The notes under the pieces were generated by a model. That model saw only the letters and a list, made by a program, of their open reading frames with translations, was not told the DNA's origin and did no database searches. From Lactifluus volemus (Eukaryota > Basidiomycota > Agaricomycetes > Russulales > Russulaceae): a stretch of 64,000 nt of DNA. A program made the translations under genes and the position numbers. Location: positions 62,001 to 126,000 of the forward strand of contig WTXI01000029.1 of assembly GCA_022376515.1 (NCBI GenBank). The letters are read 5' to 3'. Shown one piece after another: positions 46,738-59,700 of the stretch; positions within the stretch are counted from its first letter, which is position 1, and each line of letters begins with the position of its first letter.

Positions 46738-47853
46738 TTATGAGTCACCGTTCGCAAGTTGTTCGCCCCCCAGTTTCTTTTTCTTTTTCCTGCGCCTGCG
46801 TTTTTTGGAAGGGGAGCCCGCTGTCTGTTCAGAAATTATTGGGGGAGGACCGGAAGGTTAAGAATTCGGGGAGAAGATGCTGGAAAGGCTGTGCGTTTAG
46901 GGGAGATCGGAGGTTGTTGGATTGGTGAGGTTGGGGGAGACCGCTGTAGTGGTTTGGGAGATGGCAAGGACGACGAAGCACCAACGTCAGACGGGACAGC
47001 TGAAATTTCAAATCGTATTATCAGAACGGGGATTTATCTGTGAAGCGTTTGACATACTCGAGGATGACGGTCCAGAGGCGTTGTCTCGACTTATCTGTGG
47101 ATGCTTCCACAGTCCATCCCACTCGTCAAACAGAGACTGCAACGACTCCTCGCTCTGCGCAATATTGGTCTCGTGGTTAGCAGACCGCTCCTCGCCATCC
47201 GATATACCTTTCGCAACGTGCTCCTCCCCTCCTTGTTTCTCAGGTATACGCGGCTTTTTCTTCTTTTTCTTCCGTTTTGGACCTGGACCAGCCATCACGT
47301 CAAGCGGTGCCAATCGCGCAGCAGCGCCCACTGCTATACCCTTAGCCGTCCCCGTCTCCACAGCATTCTTTTTCTTCTTTCCTCCGGGCTCGAAAGGGTC
47401 GATCCTTGTACGTTTTCGAAGATTTCCCGCCCGTGACTCTTCCTCGCTGTCTGCCTCCTCGTCTTCCTTGGCCTTTACCAGCGTGTCACCATTCTCTATC
47501 TCCCGTGAGCGTTTTTTTCCTCCCTCTAACTTTTGAATGAGACGTGTTTGTGCGGTTGGAGGGATCTCCGGGAGAGGTGCACCAACACCCAACCTAGCGC
47601 CCAGAAAAAAAAAAAGAGGGCTCGAATAGACGTCCTGCATGTAGGAGGTCAGGAAAATGAGATACACACCGTGGGGGGCGACGTAAGAGTACTGCAGCTC
47701 CGCCTCTGCCTTAGCCGCGCGCGACGACGACTGTGTTAAGGATCCCGATGTGGATGGTAGCCAAGACGTGACGAGGTTCTGCGCATAGGCCATAGAGAGG
47801 TCGATCTTGGCTTGTAGTGTCTCCGTGTCGATGTCATTGTTAGGTTCCTCCAT
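46738..47853 (-). CDS. Lys-rich nuclear-type protein, possible DUF3245 family
   Basis: Exon 1 begins at 47853 with MEEPNNDIDTETLQAKIDLS and AYAQNLVTSWLPS. After an intron, exon 2 gives ARLGVGAPLPEIPPTAQTRL, then an acidic and basic region with KKRSREIENGD and PGPKRKKKKKKPRIPEKQGG. An intron starting GTATGT near 47063 leads to an exon with PSDVGASSSLPSPKPLQRSP. After a missing base in a G/C run (about 46841-46846) it ends SKKRRRRKKKKKLGGEQLA. The short RLGVGA block after a helical N-terminus matches my memory of the fungal DUF3245 family, of unknown function. The two basic clusters would be nuclear localisation signals. It converges with vps60, their 3' ends about 170 bases apart. Confidence 0.6.
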
Positions 47854-48698
47854 GTCTGAACGTGGATCATAACTTGATGGTTTTCAAAAGTGTTCTGTGA
47901 GGAGGTCCGCGCGTCATGATGGATTTCAACCCAACCACTGGGCGGTCTCAACGGCCCGGCATTCCATCAACCTGCGGTTCTCGCTGTGCACGGTCCCCGC
48001 CACGTCGCCCGCCAAGAAATCCTCCGCCCGATCGACCGCGATATTTCCCTCCCCGTTCTCCTAGGCACAGCAGAGGTGGTGCTGCCATGACTCGCTTCCT
48101 GAAAGCGACGCGTGCCTGCATGGCCCCGAGAGAACCTGGAACCTGGGATGATTTTCTCTTAGATAGATTGTACACCTTCTCCTGTAGATAGTACCCACTC
48201 TCTACTCCCATTCCCGCCCCAAAGCAGCCATCCTTCCGTCCAGCCCAACGTTATACCTCACCCACACTCCCAGGGACCGCGTCTTTGTCATAGTCACATG
48301 TGCGGATATAAATGCGATTTAAAATTAAAAAAAAAAACGGCCCTAGCCACGCGCTTTTCACAGTAAAAACTATCCCTCGCCAACTACGAGGGGGTAGACC
48401 ATGATCCGCTTTTTCAATACCAGAAGCGTGCATGCGCCCAAAACAATCATGGGATCCAGGACAGCCTAGTACAACACCGCTTTCATATGCATAAACTATG
48501 TCTAGACCTATGACTCGCCTCCGTGCATTCCACCCCGCCACCATTCTCCAGTACCTGATTACAACTGTACACCACAGCCTGTCAGGTCCCTTCACGCCTG
48601 GGCCGCGTCTTTGCCGTAGATACGTAATAATTAAAAAACAAGAAACTGCGAGTATTTATGTAGCCTCGTCTTAGGCTACTCTCTCACTCTATCAAACT
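47854..48698. other. Divergent intergenic region
   Basis: The region lies between the Lys-rich gene (-) and DUF6535-E (+), so it holds both promoters. An arginine/proline-rich forward frame (47916-48191) looks like a GC artefact and has no family match. An A run lies at 48326-48337. Confidence 0.4.
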
Positions 48699-51071
48699 AT
48701 GTCCCAATTTCCCCACGAAGTCATCAACGTAGAAAGTAAAATCGCGAGAGCAAAGATCAAAGTACGCTATCCCCTGCTTGGTTTTATTTATTTTTCATTG
48801 TTATTGTGTACAGGTGGCACTCGCGATGTTCCGCAGTCAACACCAAATCAAACCTCTCATGGACCATCCGACATCTCTGATAGCTCTGGGCCTATCTTCA
48901 ATATGTATGTGAGGATGGCCGAGGAAGAAGACAAAGAAATGGCCGATCGCTGGCAAAAGGATGCAGACGGCATCCTTATTTTCGTCAGTGCCCATGTTAG
49001 TTTTTCATACCGCCTCATTGCGACTGACCTGAACATTATAGACAGGTTTGTTCTCTGCACCGTTGCGGTATTGGTCGTGGTATCCATCCAGGACTCAGGC
49101 CAAACCCGCAGGACATCTCGGCATTCTATCTCAAGAACATCCTCCAGCTTCTTGCCGATCCGAATGTATCCCGTGCATCCATTCTTGCCACTTCAACCGA
49201 ACCACCTCCATTCTCTCCACCGAAATTCGCAATCTGGGTCAATTCCCTTGGTTACTGAGCCTGGTTATCGGTCTTACATGTGCACTCCTGGCAACATTGT
49301 TACAGCAGTGGGCGCGCCGATACGTCACAATCACCCAACCGCCACGGTCCAGTCCACACAAGCGAGCACGAGTCCGTGCATTCTTCGCTGACGGTGTGGA
49401 AAGGTTTCATCTTCCTTGGGCAGTAGAAACGTTGCCTACCTTGCTCCACGTTTCCCTGTTCCTATTCTTCTTCGGTCTCCTCATCCTCTTATTCAACATC
49501 AACCATACCACCTTCAATGCCGTGGTTTGGTGGGTTGTGCTTTCGGCAATCGTATATGGATGTATCACTTTGATGCCGATTTTCCGTCACGACAGCCCCT
49601 ACTATGCACCTCTATCCTTTTCAGCCTGGGTTCTTTTCAGCGGCGTGTCATGCGCAGTCTTCCGTCTTTGCAGCTACAGGCCATTCTCTAACCGATTTTC
49701 CCCTGGAACCCGGATCCGCTGTGATGAATTGACCGAAACTTATCGGAAACGATTTTTGGGAGGTATATTGAAGGAAACCCAAGAAAGCGCTTCGACATCG
49801 TCAGCGGAAGCAGACCGTCTTATCTTGAAATGGACTTTTGACGCCTTGGATGAAGACCACGAATTTGAAGAGTTCTTTGAGGCCATCCCTGGCTTCTGTA
49901 CTTCAAACGTTGTCCACGACCCCCCAGCATTCTCCGCTCACTAGGCTATCGCCAGTTTGGAGAAGCTCTCCATGGGTTCCACACCCGCACTTTGTCCTCG
50001 AGTTTGCTCTCCATCTCCGAAACGGTGAGAGAAAGACGGTTGATGGTCTACAAGAAGGCAGTCGAAGTGCTGGACTCTGTATTCCTGACTTATGAAGGTT
50101 CTCAGATGGTTTTCTATCAGGACAAAGATAGAATGCTGCAGTCCGTTCAGATGGGGGAATTCCTAATAAACCGGTTCCATGGTGGAGATCATGATGGCGA
50201 AACCGCTTTTTATGCACGAGGAATCGTCGCCGGGATCATTGCAAATGCCCACAAACGCGATAACCGTTGGGAAACACTCGTTAAGGACCAACTCGGCATA
50301 TCGGACGACGTTCTCCGGGACTACCTCGCACATGGTGACAGCGTATTGCTTGCCAATCTGATCCACATCGCTCGCCGTTTCTTCCGCGCTGCTCCGTCGA
50401 ATCGGCGGATGTATGCCATACTGAATTCTACGCTGTGGAAAATTTCCAAGTTCGACATTCAGCTGACGCTTCCTGGACTGCAGCATGACTTCTGTACACT
50501 GTGGAACGAAGTTCGTCGAGAAGCGTACAGTCGTGAATCGATTCCTTTCTGGATTCTAATCTCCATTCGACAACTTTATAATGCATTACATCAAGGCACC
50601 AACGCTGTCCCGACCGTCTTTGATCCTTTTCAGCTATCCTCGTACCCATTGTGCAATATCCCGGATCATCATTCCCACGGCGCAACAGACGAGACCATCA
50701 CGTCATCCCCTACCCACCTTCCTGACCCCGATCTGAATAGCATCACGCCTACATCGACTAACGTGACCTTGCCCGTATTGACCCTAGATCATAACATCCG
50801 CATTCACTTCGCAGAAGACTCATCTCTCCACGATGCACCTGAGTCTAACTCAATCCCCGGGTCTCTCCACTGCTCTCCGCCAGTCGATGACACGCTGATC
50901 ATTTCGCCCATGGCCAACTCAAAGTCTGACCCTCGACTCGCTACGACAACCCCGACACCACACATCTCTCCATTGTCTCCCAACATTTTATCTATCGATC
51001 AGTGCGACACAGATTTAGGTCTCACTCCCCCTTCTTCAGTACCTGGTCTTCCATTTCGTGGGGAATTTTAG
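48699..51071 (+). CDS. DUF6535 membrane protein, copy E, frame disrupted
   Basis: Exons 48699-48761, 48814-48983 and from 49042. The DUF6535 block (FNMYVRMAEEEDKEMADRW; ADGILIF) and membrane segments (LLSLVIGLTCALLATLLQQW; LLHVSLFLFFFGLLILLF) are clear. The soluble domain has LAHGDSVLLANLIHIARRF and TLPGLQHDFCTLWN. Single missing bases are inferred in or just after exon 1, near 49065, near 49250 and near 49932 (CCCCCCAGCATT against CCCCCCAGCCATT in copies F and G). The tail ends early at 51071 (SVPGLPFRGEF), so the C-terminal part is about 150 residues shorter than in copy F. It groups with F and G (NPNVSRASILATS) and not with A-D. Confidence 0.75.
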
Positions 51072-52122
51072 CGTTTTGGGAGGAGATGCTGGACAGGAAG
51101 GATGGATTGGATGGAGCGCAGGGAGTGGGGGATGGTCATCGTCACAGGTGCCCCAAGGGCGACCTGGCGTGGATAACGTTGCTCCCCGTGGAAGGTGCCC
51201 GCCGCCTACACGATACCATTTATCACAATCACACCATTTTACGTTGTAATTGAATAGTGGCCTATTTTGGTTGCCGACGGACTAGCTAAATACAGTACTC
51301 GAATACACTCTTGTTTATCAATACTGTAATTTGGTGCATCGGACTCGCCTCTCTTTTCTTCTCGCGTGCTATGTTTTCCCCTCGTGTCCTAATCGAAGTC
51401 CCAATAATCTTCCAGTTTCGTGTTCTGTTATGAATGATGCAAGTCGTGAGAAGTGACTCTGAATCGGCGGTCCGTCTCGCTAGTGGATTTCTGACACGCT
51501 CCGTCGCTTCAACGGCCTCACGACCTCAACCCACGTGACGGAATTTGGTTCTCAGGAAGAGATGAACGATTATTTTCAAACCTGTATCTAGGCTGCCCAT
51601 CTTCGCCCGCCCCAGGTTGACGGTTTGAAAGTGCCCGTTTTCCACCTTGTAGCGCAAGCTGTAGCGGGGCCCTTCTGCACGTGGCAACGACCGCTTAAAC
51701 TGATTCAGCTTCGGTTCCCGGCCCTGCGTCCCCACTAGTTGTCCAGCGGCTCGCCCCCAGTGTACCGAGTCTCTTTGCTGAGAAACTCTCCTAATCTTGT
51801 TATGAGGTGCAGAGCCTAATTTTATATCTTATCGTGGGACCGACTCTGGATGAGGCCTGAGGCCTGAACTCTGGCCGCGAGTTTCGTGATAGAGAATAAA
51901 GGGAATGGCGACGCCTCAAGCACTTCCACACGACGCCGCCAATACCTCAAGCCGACTCGACCCCGGTAGTGCCGAATGAAGGCGGGGACAGGTGACAGGT
52001 GATATTTAACTCTTATCAGTAGGGATAAACTTACTTATCCATAAACTCACAGCCCCTGGAATACTATACTAGTAACGCAATTATCAGTGGCGTACGTCCA
52101 GTCTCTCACACCTTAACCTCCA
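51072..52122. repeat. Duplicated upstream flank of DUF6535-F
   Basis: From about 51290 the sequence matches 55230-56251 with scattered small indels. Within it, 51525-51800 and 55667-55945 are especially alike (GATGAACGATTATTTTCAAA, TTCAGCTTCGGTTCCCGGCC). The minus strand of this block is open in one copy over 69 codons but broken in the other, so I do not call a gene. The flank supplies the F promoter. Confidence 0.65.
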
Positions 52123-54939
52123 ATGTCCCAACCGGGTGACCGAGTTATCGATGCGGGGGAAAGAGCCAGGGAGAGGCGAGACACAAGTATGTCATCCCTC
52201 ACATTACTTTATCTTCTTAACTTCCGAAGTATAGGCGACAATCCCAATATACTCAGTCAGCGCAAAATCGAACACACGAACCTTCCGATGACTCTAGTTC
52301 GGGGCCCATCTTCAATATGTATGTGAAGATGGCAGAAGAGAAGACAAAAAAATGACCGATCGCTGGCAAAAGGATGCAGACGGCATCCTTATTTTCGTCA
52401 GTACCCATAGTTATCATACCGTCTCGCTGTAACTCACCAGAGAATTATAGGCAGGCTTGTTCTCTGCTGCCGTCGCTGCATTGGTCGCGGTATCCATCCA
52501 GGACTTGAAGCCAAACCCGCAGGACACCTCGGCATTCTATCTCAAGAACATCCTCCAGCTTCTTGCCAATCCGAATGTATCCCATGCGTCCATCCTTGCC
52601 ACTTCAATCGAACCACCCCCTTTCTCTCCCCCGACGTCCGCAATTTGGGTCAATACATTCTGGTTACTGAGCTTGGTCATCAGTCTTACATGTGCTCTTC
52701 TCGCAACACTGTTACAGCAGTGGGCGCGCAGATACGTCACAATCACCAAACCTCCACGTTCCAGTCCACACAGGCGAGCACGTATCCGTGCATTCTTCAG
52801 AGCCGGTGTGGAAAGGTTTCATCTTCCTTTGGCAGTTGAAACATTACCAACCTTGCTACACGTTTCCCTATTCTTGTTCTTCTCTGGCTCCTCGTCTTCT
52901 TATCCAACATTAATCATACCACGTTCAATGTCGTGGTTTTGTGGGTTGGGCTTTCGGCAGTACTTTATGGATGTATTGCTTTGATGCCGATTTTCTATCA
53001 CGACAGCCCCTACTATGCACCTCTTTCATTGTCAGCCTGGTTCCTTTACACCGGCGTGTCATATGGACTCCTCTGTATTCTCAGCTACAACCCATTTCCT
53101 GACCTATTTCCCCCTGGATCCCGGGACCATTTTGATAAATTGGTGGAAACTTGTCGGAAATGGTTCTTTGGGGGTATATTGAAGGCCACACAAGAAGATG
53201 CTTCAAGATCATCAACAAGAATTGACAGCCTTGTCTTGAAATCCACGTTTGACGCCCTGGTTGAAGACGACGAGTTTGAACAGTTCTTCGAGGGTATCCC
53301 TGGCATTTGTACTTCGGATCTTTTCCACGACCCCCCAGCCATTCTCCGCTCACTGGGTTATAGGTGGTTCGGAGAAGCTCTCCATGTGTTCCACACTCGT
53401 ACTTTGTCATCGAGATTTCTCTCCGCGATGGTGAGAGAAAGGCGCCTGATGGTCTACGAGAAGGCGGCCGAAGTGCTAGACCGTGTATTCCTGACTTATG
53501 AAAGCTTTGTGATGATTTCTTATCGGGACAAAGATAAAGTGTTGCAGTCCGTTCAGATGGGACACTACCTACTAAATCGGCACCACAGTAATAATGGTCA
53601 AGCCCTTTTTTTCGCACAAGGAATGGTGGCTTGCATTATTGCAAATTCACCCAAGCGCAATGACCGTTGGAAAGCGCTTGTTATGGACCAACTCGGCATA
53701 ACGAAATATGATCTTCTGCAATACCTACATGGTGACAGCGTGTTACTCGCCAATCTGATCCACATCACACGCCGGCTCTTTTACGAAGCTCTGTCGAATC
53801 ATCATATGTCTTCCATGCTGAGATTGATTCTGCTGACAATTTCCAAATTTGAAATTCAAAAAACACTTCCTAGGTTGCAGAACGACTTCTGTGCCTTGTG
53901 GAACGAAATCACTCGAGAAGCTCAATCTTATCAAAACATTTTTCACTCTGTTCACAGAAATATTCGCCATCTCTACATCGCTTTACATCAAGGCACTGGA
54001 GCTGCCCCAACCACATTCGCAAATGGTGCTGATTTCGTTCCATCCCACGATCAGCCACTCTCGTCACGGTACCCATTGTGTGTTACCCAGGGTCATCACC
54101 CCCCCAACGAAACAGACGAGGCCATTCACCCTAACATCACCTCACTCCTTGCCCACCCTCCCGGCGCCGGTCTGAGTAGCGTCACTCCTACAGCGTCCGA
54201 TGTCATGTCCGGCCGCGCATTGACCCTAGATCAAAGCCCCACAAATCTCGCAGGACACCCATCGCTCCCAAATGTACCTGAATCTACCTCAATCATCGGG
54301 TCTTCCCACTCCTATCCCCTTAACACTGGAACCACTAACTTTGCTACTACTTCTCCCCGTCCAACTACCGCCATCGTGACAGAAAGGCCTGCTGATACCC
54401 AGATCATCTCGCCCATGGTCAACTCAAAGTCACGGTCTGATCCTCTACCCGCCGCCACGGCAACCTCAGTGCCCATCTCCTCATTAACCCTTCCCACACC
54501 ATCTGTCGATCAGCAGCACACCACAGCTTCCCGTGTGATCCCACCTTCCTCGGCCCTTGGCATCCCATTAACATCTTCGCCGCGGCCGGCTCCCAGTGAA
54601 AACCTTCCTGCTGATGATCCACCAATATCTTTGGCCTCACCGATCGGACAAGCCGCTCCTGGTCCAGAATCCACGACGCTAGCGATGGTTCCTTTCAGAA
54701 CTCCACGGGAAACTTCGGCTTCACAACGAAGCGTGCCACGGACTCGGAATGAAGCAACTTTCGACACCACTACCCACGATGATCCTCAGACTCCGGACAT
54801 TCCTGACTCGGATATTGTGCAGTCCTCACGACATCTCCACGAGATCGTAGTGATTCCGGTCGTTGACACAGCTTTAGACCGTTTGCAACATCCTGCCAAC
54901 ACATTACCCTCCTCCCGTAACGCTGATCCTCGTCAATAG
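52123..54939 (+). CDS. DUF6535 membrane protein, copy F, frame disrupted
   Basis: Exons 52123-52186, 52235-52396 and 52451-54939. Exon 2 is 162 bases where 170 is usual and lacks bases at ACTCAG (near 52257) and in the GAAGAG run (near 52337), both of which shift frame. In exon 3 one base is missing near 52890 (TCTGGCTCCTC), between membrane segment three and its end. From 52933 the frame is open to the stop: GLSAVLYGCIALMPIFYHDS, the soluble domain with LHGDSVLLANLIHITRR, then SRYPLCVTQGHHPPNETDEA and a long Ser/Pro/Thr-rich tail of about 300 residues. All breaks are small, so the gene may be intact in the organism. Copy G is its tandem duplicate. Confidence 0.75.
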
Positions 54940-56251
54940 CAGTTGAAAATGCCGTGGAAACTGGTACGATGGGGTTGTAAGTTGTGAATTTGGTGCGCTA
55001 CTAAGTAAGCTGTTTTAATCCTTGAGAGGTGTGGCCTAACCTCGCTCTGACTATAAACGAATCTAGCTTTCGGTGTGACCAAGTTGACGTACCTGTGATA
55101 GTTTTCCCTGGTTCTTGTTTACTGTCTAACTTTCTTGCCGAGACACCCTTTATTATTCAGCCAGTTTCTTGTCACTTTTATATTCTGCAATCACAAATCA
55201 AAAGACATGAACTCAGAGGGAAAAGCACAAAGGTGGGCTCAAGGCCGTGGGAACATTCTCAACTTCTGTGATTTTAATTTGGGGCATCGGTCTCGCCTAT
55301 CTTTTCTTCCTTCTCGCGTGCCGTGTTTCCCCCTCGTTTCCTACTCGAAGTCCCAATAATCTTTCCAGTTTTACGCTCTATGAATGATGTAAGTCGTGAG
55401 AAGATGGCTCTGAACCAGTAGGAGTATGGTGCAAAACTGTAACCATCTCAGGAGTAGTCGTCTCTAGCCGGGCTTATAATAAGAGCCAAGGCAGGGTACT
55501 TTCTGCGCTGCAGAATGAATAGCCCTTGCTGAGGTCGAGGGCGGAATCGAGGATCGGGAGTCCCTTGATCAGTTCCGGGATGCGGGAGCTACTAAATGAG
55601 GGCTGCGAGAGCATCGAGCATCCATAACGGGCAGTTCCGTCTCGCTAGTGGCCCCACGGCCTCAACACCTCAATCCACGTGATGGAATTTGGTTCTCAGG
55701 AAGAGATGAACGATTATTTTCAAACCTGTATCTAGGCTGACCATCTTCGCCCGCCGCAGGTTGACATTCTGAAAATGCCCGTTTTCCACCCTGTAGCGTA
55801 AGGCTGTAGCGGGGCCCTTCCGCCCGTGGCAACGCCGATTAAACCGATTCAGCTTCGGTTCCCGGCCCTGCGTCCCACTAGTAACTTAGTCCAGCGGCTC
55901 GCCCCCAATATCTAGAGTCACTTCACTGAGAAACTCTCCTATATCTATCGCGGGACTGACTCTGGATGGGGCCTCAGGCCTGAGGTCTGGCCGCGAGTTT
56001 CGTGATAGAGAATAAAGGGATGGCGACGCCTCAGGCACTTCCACACGACGCCGCCATACTTCAAGCCGACTCGACCCCGGCAGTACCGGATGAAGGAGCA
56101 GCTGGATGGGGAAGGCGGGGGACAGGTGACAGGTGATATTTAACTCTTATCAGTTGGGATAAACTCACTTATCCATAAACTCACACCCCTGGGATACTAG
56201 TAACGCAATTATCAGTGGCGTACGTCCAGTCTCTCACACCTTAAACCTCCA
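54940..56251. repeat. 3' flank of copy F and duplicated 5' flank of copy G
   Basis: The first 350 bases match 59066-59420 downstream of copy G; the rest matches 51290-52122 upstream of copy F. This shows that F plus its flanks was duplicated in tandem with a unit of about 4.1 kb. No gene is called. Confidence 0.7.
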
Positions 56252-59065
56252 ATGTCCCAACCGGGTGACCGAGTTATCGACGTAGGGGAAGAGCCAGGGA
56301 GAGGCGAGATACAAGTATGTCATCCCTCACATTACTTTATCTCTTAACTTCCGATGTATAGGCGACAATCCCAATATACTTCAGTCAGCGCAAAATCAAA
56401 CACATGAACCTTCAGATGTCTCTGACAGTTCGGGACCTATCTTCAATATGTATGTGAAGATGGCAGAAGAAGAAGACAAAAAAATGACCGATCGCTGGCA
56501 AAAGGATGCAGACGGCATCCTTATTTTCGTCAGTACCCATAGTTTTACCGTCTCACTGCGACTAACCAGAGATTATAGGCAGGCTTGTTCTCTGCTGCCG
56601 TCGCTGCATTGGTCGCGGTATCCATCCAGGACTTGAAGCCAAACCCGCAGGACACCTCGGCATTCTATCTCAAGAACATCCTCCAGCTTCTTGCCAATCC
56701 GAATGTATCCCATGCGTCCATCCTTGCCACTTCAATCGAACCACCCCCTTTCTCTCCCCCGACGACCGCAATCTGGGTCAATACACTCTGGTTACTGAGC
56801 TTGGTATCAGTCTTACATGTGCTCTTCTGGCAACACTGTTACACAGTGGGCGCGCAGATACGTCACAATCACCAAACCTCCACGTCCAGTCCACACAGGC
56901 GAGCACGTATCCGTGCATTCTTCAGAGCCGGTGTGGAAAGGTTCATCTTCCTTTGGCGGTTGAAACATTACCAACCTTGCTACACGTTTCCCTATTCTTG
57001 TTCTTCTCTGGCTCCTCGTCTTCTTATCCAACATTAATCATACCACGTTCAATGTCGTGGTTTGTGGGTTGGGCTTTCGGCAGCACTTTATGGATGTATT
57101 GCTTTGATGCCGATTTTCTATCACGACAGCCCCTACTATGCACCTCTTTCTTGTCAGCCTGGTTCCTTTACACCGGCGTGTCATATGGACTCCTCTGTAT
57201 CCTCAGCTGGATCCCATTTCCTGACCTATTTTCCCCTGGAACCCGGGAACACTTTGATAAATTGGTGGAAACTTGTCGGAAATGGTTCTTTGGGGGTATA
57301 TTGAAGGCCACACAAGAAGATGCTTCAAGATCGTCAACAAGAATTGACAGCCTTGTCTTGAAATGGACGTTTGACGCCCTGGTTGAAGACGACGAATTGG
57401 AACGGTTCTTCGAGGGTATCCCTGGCTTTTGTACCTCGGACCTTTTCCACGACCCGCAAGCCATTCTCCGCTCATTGGGTTATCGGTGGTTCGGAGAAGC
57501 TCTCCATGTGTTCCACACTCGTACTTTGACATCGAGTTTGTTCTCTGAAACGGCGAGACAAAGGCGGCTAAAGGTCTACGATAACGCAGCCGAAGCGCTA
57601 GACCGTGTGTTTCTGACATACAAAAGCTTTGGGTTGATTTTCCATCGGGACAAAGATAGAGTGTTGCAGTCCGTTCAGATGGGACACTTCCTAATTAACC
57701 GGTTCCATAGCAGCGATCACCAAGCCGCTTTTTATGCACATGGGATCGTTGCTGGCATCATTGCAAATGTACCCCGGGCCACTGGCAAGCGCAGTGACCG
57801 TTGGAAGACTCTTGTTAAAGACCAACTTGGTATATCGAAAATGGTGCTCTTAAAATACCTCGAACATGGTGACAGCGTGCTACTTGCCAATCTGCTCTAT
57901 ATCATGGGGCTGCTCTTCGATCATGCTCTGTCGAATCAGCATATGCGTTCCATGCTGACGTCGATTCTGCTGACAATTTCCAAATTTGACATTCAAAAAA
58001 CTCTTCCCGAGTTGCAGCATAACTTCTGTGCCTTGTGGAACGAAATCACCCGAGAAGCCCACAATTTGAATCCGAGTCGCAATTCTTATTACATTGTTTT
58101 CTCTGTTCACAGAGTCATTCGGCATCTCTACATCGATTTACATCAAGGCACTGATGCTGCCCCGACCGAATTTGATGCTTCACGCATGATGCTCATACCG
58201 TTCTGTCCAACCCACTCTCGTACCCATTATGCACTATCCCGGGTCATCACCCCCCCAGCGAAACAGAAGATATCACCCATCCTAACATCACTTCACCCCT
58301 AGACTCCCCTTCCGGCGCCCGTCTGGACAGCATCACTCCTACAGCTTCTGAAGTACGTCCCGCCGCGCATTTACCGATCATGGCCCCATACGTGTCGCAG
58401 GACCGTCGACTCTGCACAATGTACTTGAATCTTCCTCAATCATCGGGTCTTCCAACTTCCAACCGCCCTTCAATGTTGGAAGCACTAACATTGCTACTAC
58501 TTCTCCTGGTCCAACTACCGCCGTCGCGACAGAAAGGCCTACTGATACCCAGATCATCTCGTCCATGGTCAACTCAAAGTCGCGGTCTGATCCTCTACCC
58601 GCCGCCACGGCAACCTCGGTGCCCATCTCCTCATTAACCCTTCCCACACCATCTGTCGATCAGCAGCACACCACAGATTCCGGTGTGATCCCACCTTCCT
58701 CGGCCCTTGGCATTCCATTAACATCTTCGCCGCGGCCGGCTCCTAGTGAAGCCTTCCTGCTGATGATCCACCAATATCTTTGGCCTCACCAATTGGACCA
58801 ACCGCTCCCGGTCCGGAATCCACGACGCTAGCGATGGTTTCTTTCAGAACTCCACGGGAAACATCGGCTTCACAAGAAGCATGCCACGGAATGAAGCAAC
58901 TTTCGACACTACTACCCATGAGACCGCCCGGACCTTCCTGACTCGGATATTGTGCAGCCTCACACATCCCCACGAGATTTAGTGATTCCGGCCGTGACAC
59001 AGCTTTAGACCGTTTGCAACATCCTGCCAACACATACCCTCCTCCCGTAACGTGATCCTCAATAG
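56252..59065 (+). pseudogene. DUF6535 copy G, degraded tandem duplicate of F
   Basis: Exons 56252-56314, 56362-56528 and from 56580 are collinear with copy F. Compared with F, single bases are missing at GTTACACAGTGG (near 56845), CCACGTCCAG (56885), GGTTCATC (56940), GTGGTTTGTGG (57060) and CTTTCTTGTCAG (57150), among others. The soluble domain from 57180 to about 58150 is open (LEHGDSVLLANLLYIMGLL). The tail after 58170 has many more breaks and several losses towards 59065. The density of lesions, especially in the tail, supports a pseudogene even if some are consensus errors. Confidence 0.75.
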
Positions 59066-59700
59066 CAGTGAAAATGCGTGGAAACTGGTACGATGGGGTT
59101 GTAAGTTGTGAATTTGGTGCGCTATAAGTAAGTTGTTTTATCCTTGAGAGGTGTGGCCAAACCTCGCTCTGACTAAAACGAATCTAGCTTTCGGTGTGAC
59201 CGAGTAGACGTACCTGTAATACAATAGAGTATTAGCTAGCTTCTGTTTCATTCCCTGGTTTTCCCTGATTCTTGTTTACTGTCTAACTTTTTTGCCAAGC
59301 ACCCTTTATTATTCAGCCAGTTTCTTGTCACTGTATATGCTGCAATCACAAATCGAACGATAAAATGTCTTCATAGAGGGAAAAGCACAGATGAAGGTCA
59401 CAGGTCGGCTCACAGCCGTGGGAACATTTTGAATTTCTGCGTACAAGGACAACTTCTTTAAAGATCACTTGCATCTGATCCATCTATTCGTTACAGTCAT
59501 GGGGGTCAAAAGTCTAGTCCACTGATAGCGCCCAGCTCGCAAACCAATCCGAGTTGAGATACCACTAGTATCTACGAATTCAACCTGAGGCGGGTTTGTA
59601 GTATAGAAAGAGAAGCAAATGAATGACTCCCTTAAGCCCAACGAAAGAGTGTGTGATTTGCGAAACTGTTAACGCGATGAATATGGTCGAATGCAATGTC
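59066..59700. other. 3' flank of copy G and convergent spacer
   Basis: Until about 59420 it repeats the flank of copy F (54940-55260). The remainder is unique with no gene seen, and holds the 3' UTR of the phosphatase gene on the minus strand. Confidence 0.5.

Noticed and set aside
47916..48191. Forward frame rich in Arg and Pro between the Lys-rich gene and DUF6535-E
   Set aside because: Composition follows GC content, the opposite strand is open as well, and there is no family motif or splice context.
51526..51735. Minus-strand frame of 69 codons that is repeated at 55.7 kb
   Set aside because: The second copy has frame breaks and different residues, so conservation is at DNA level and follows from the tandem duplication.
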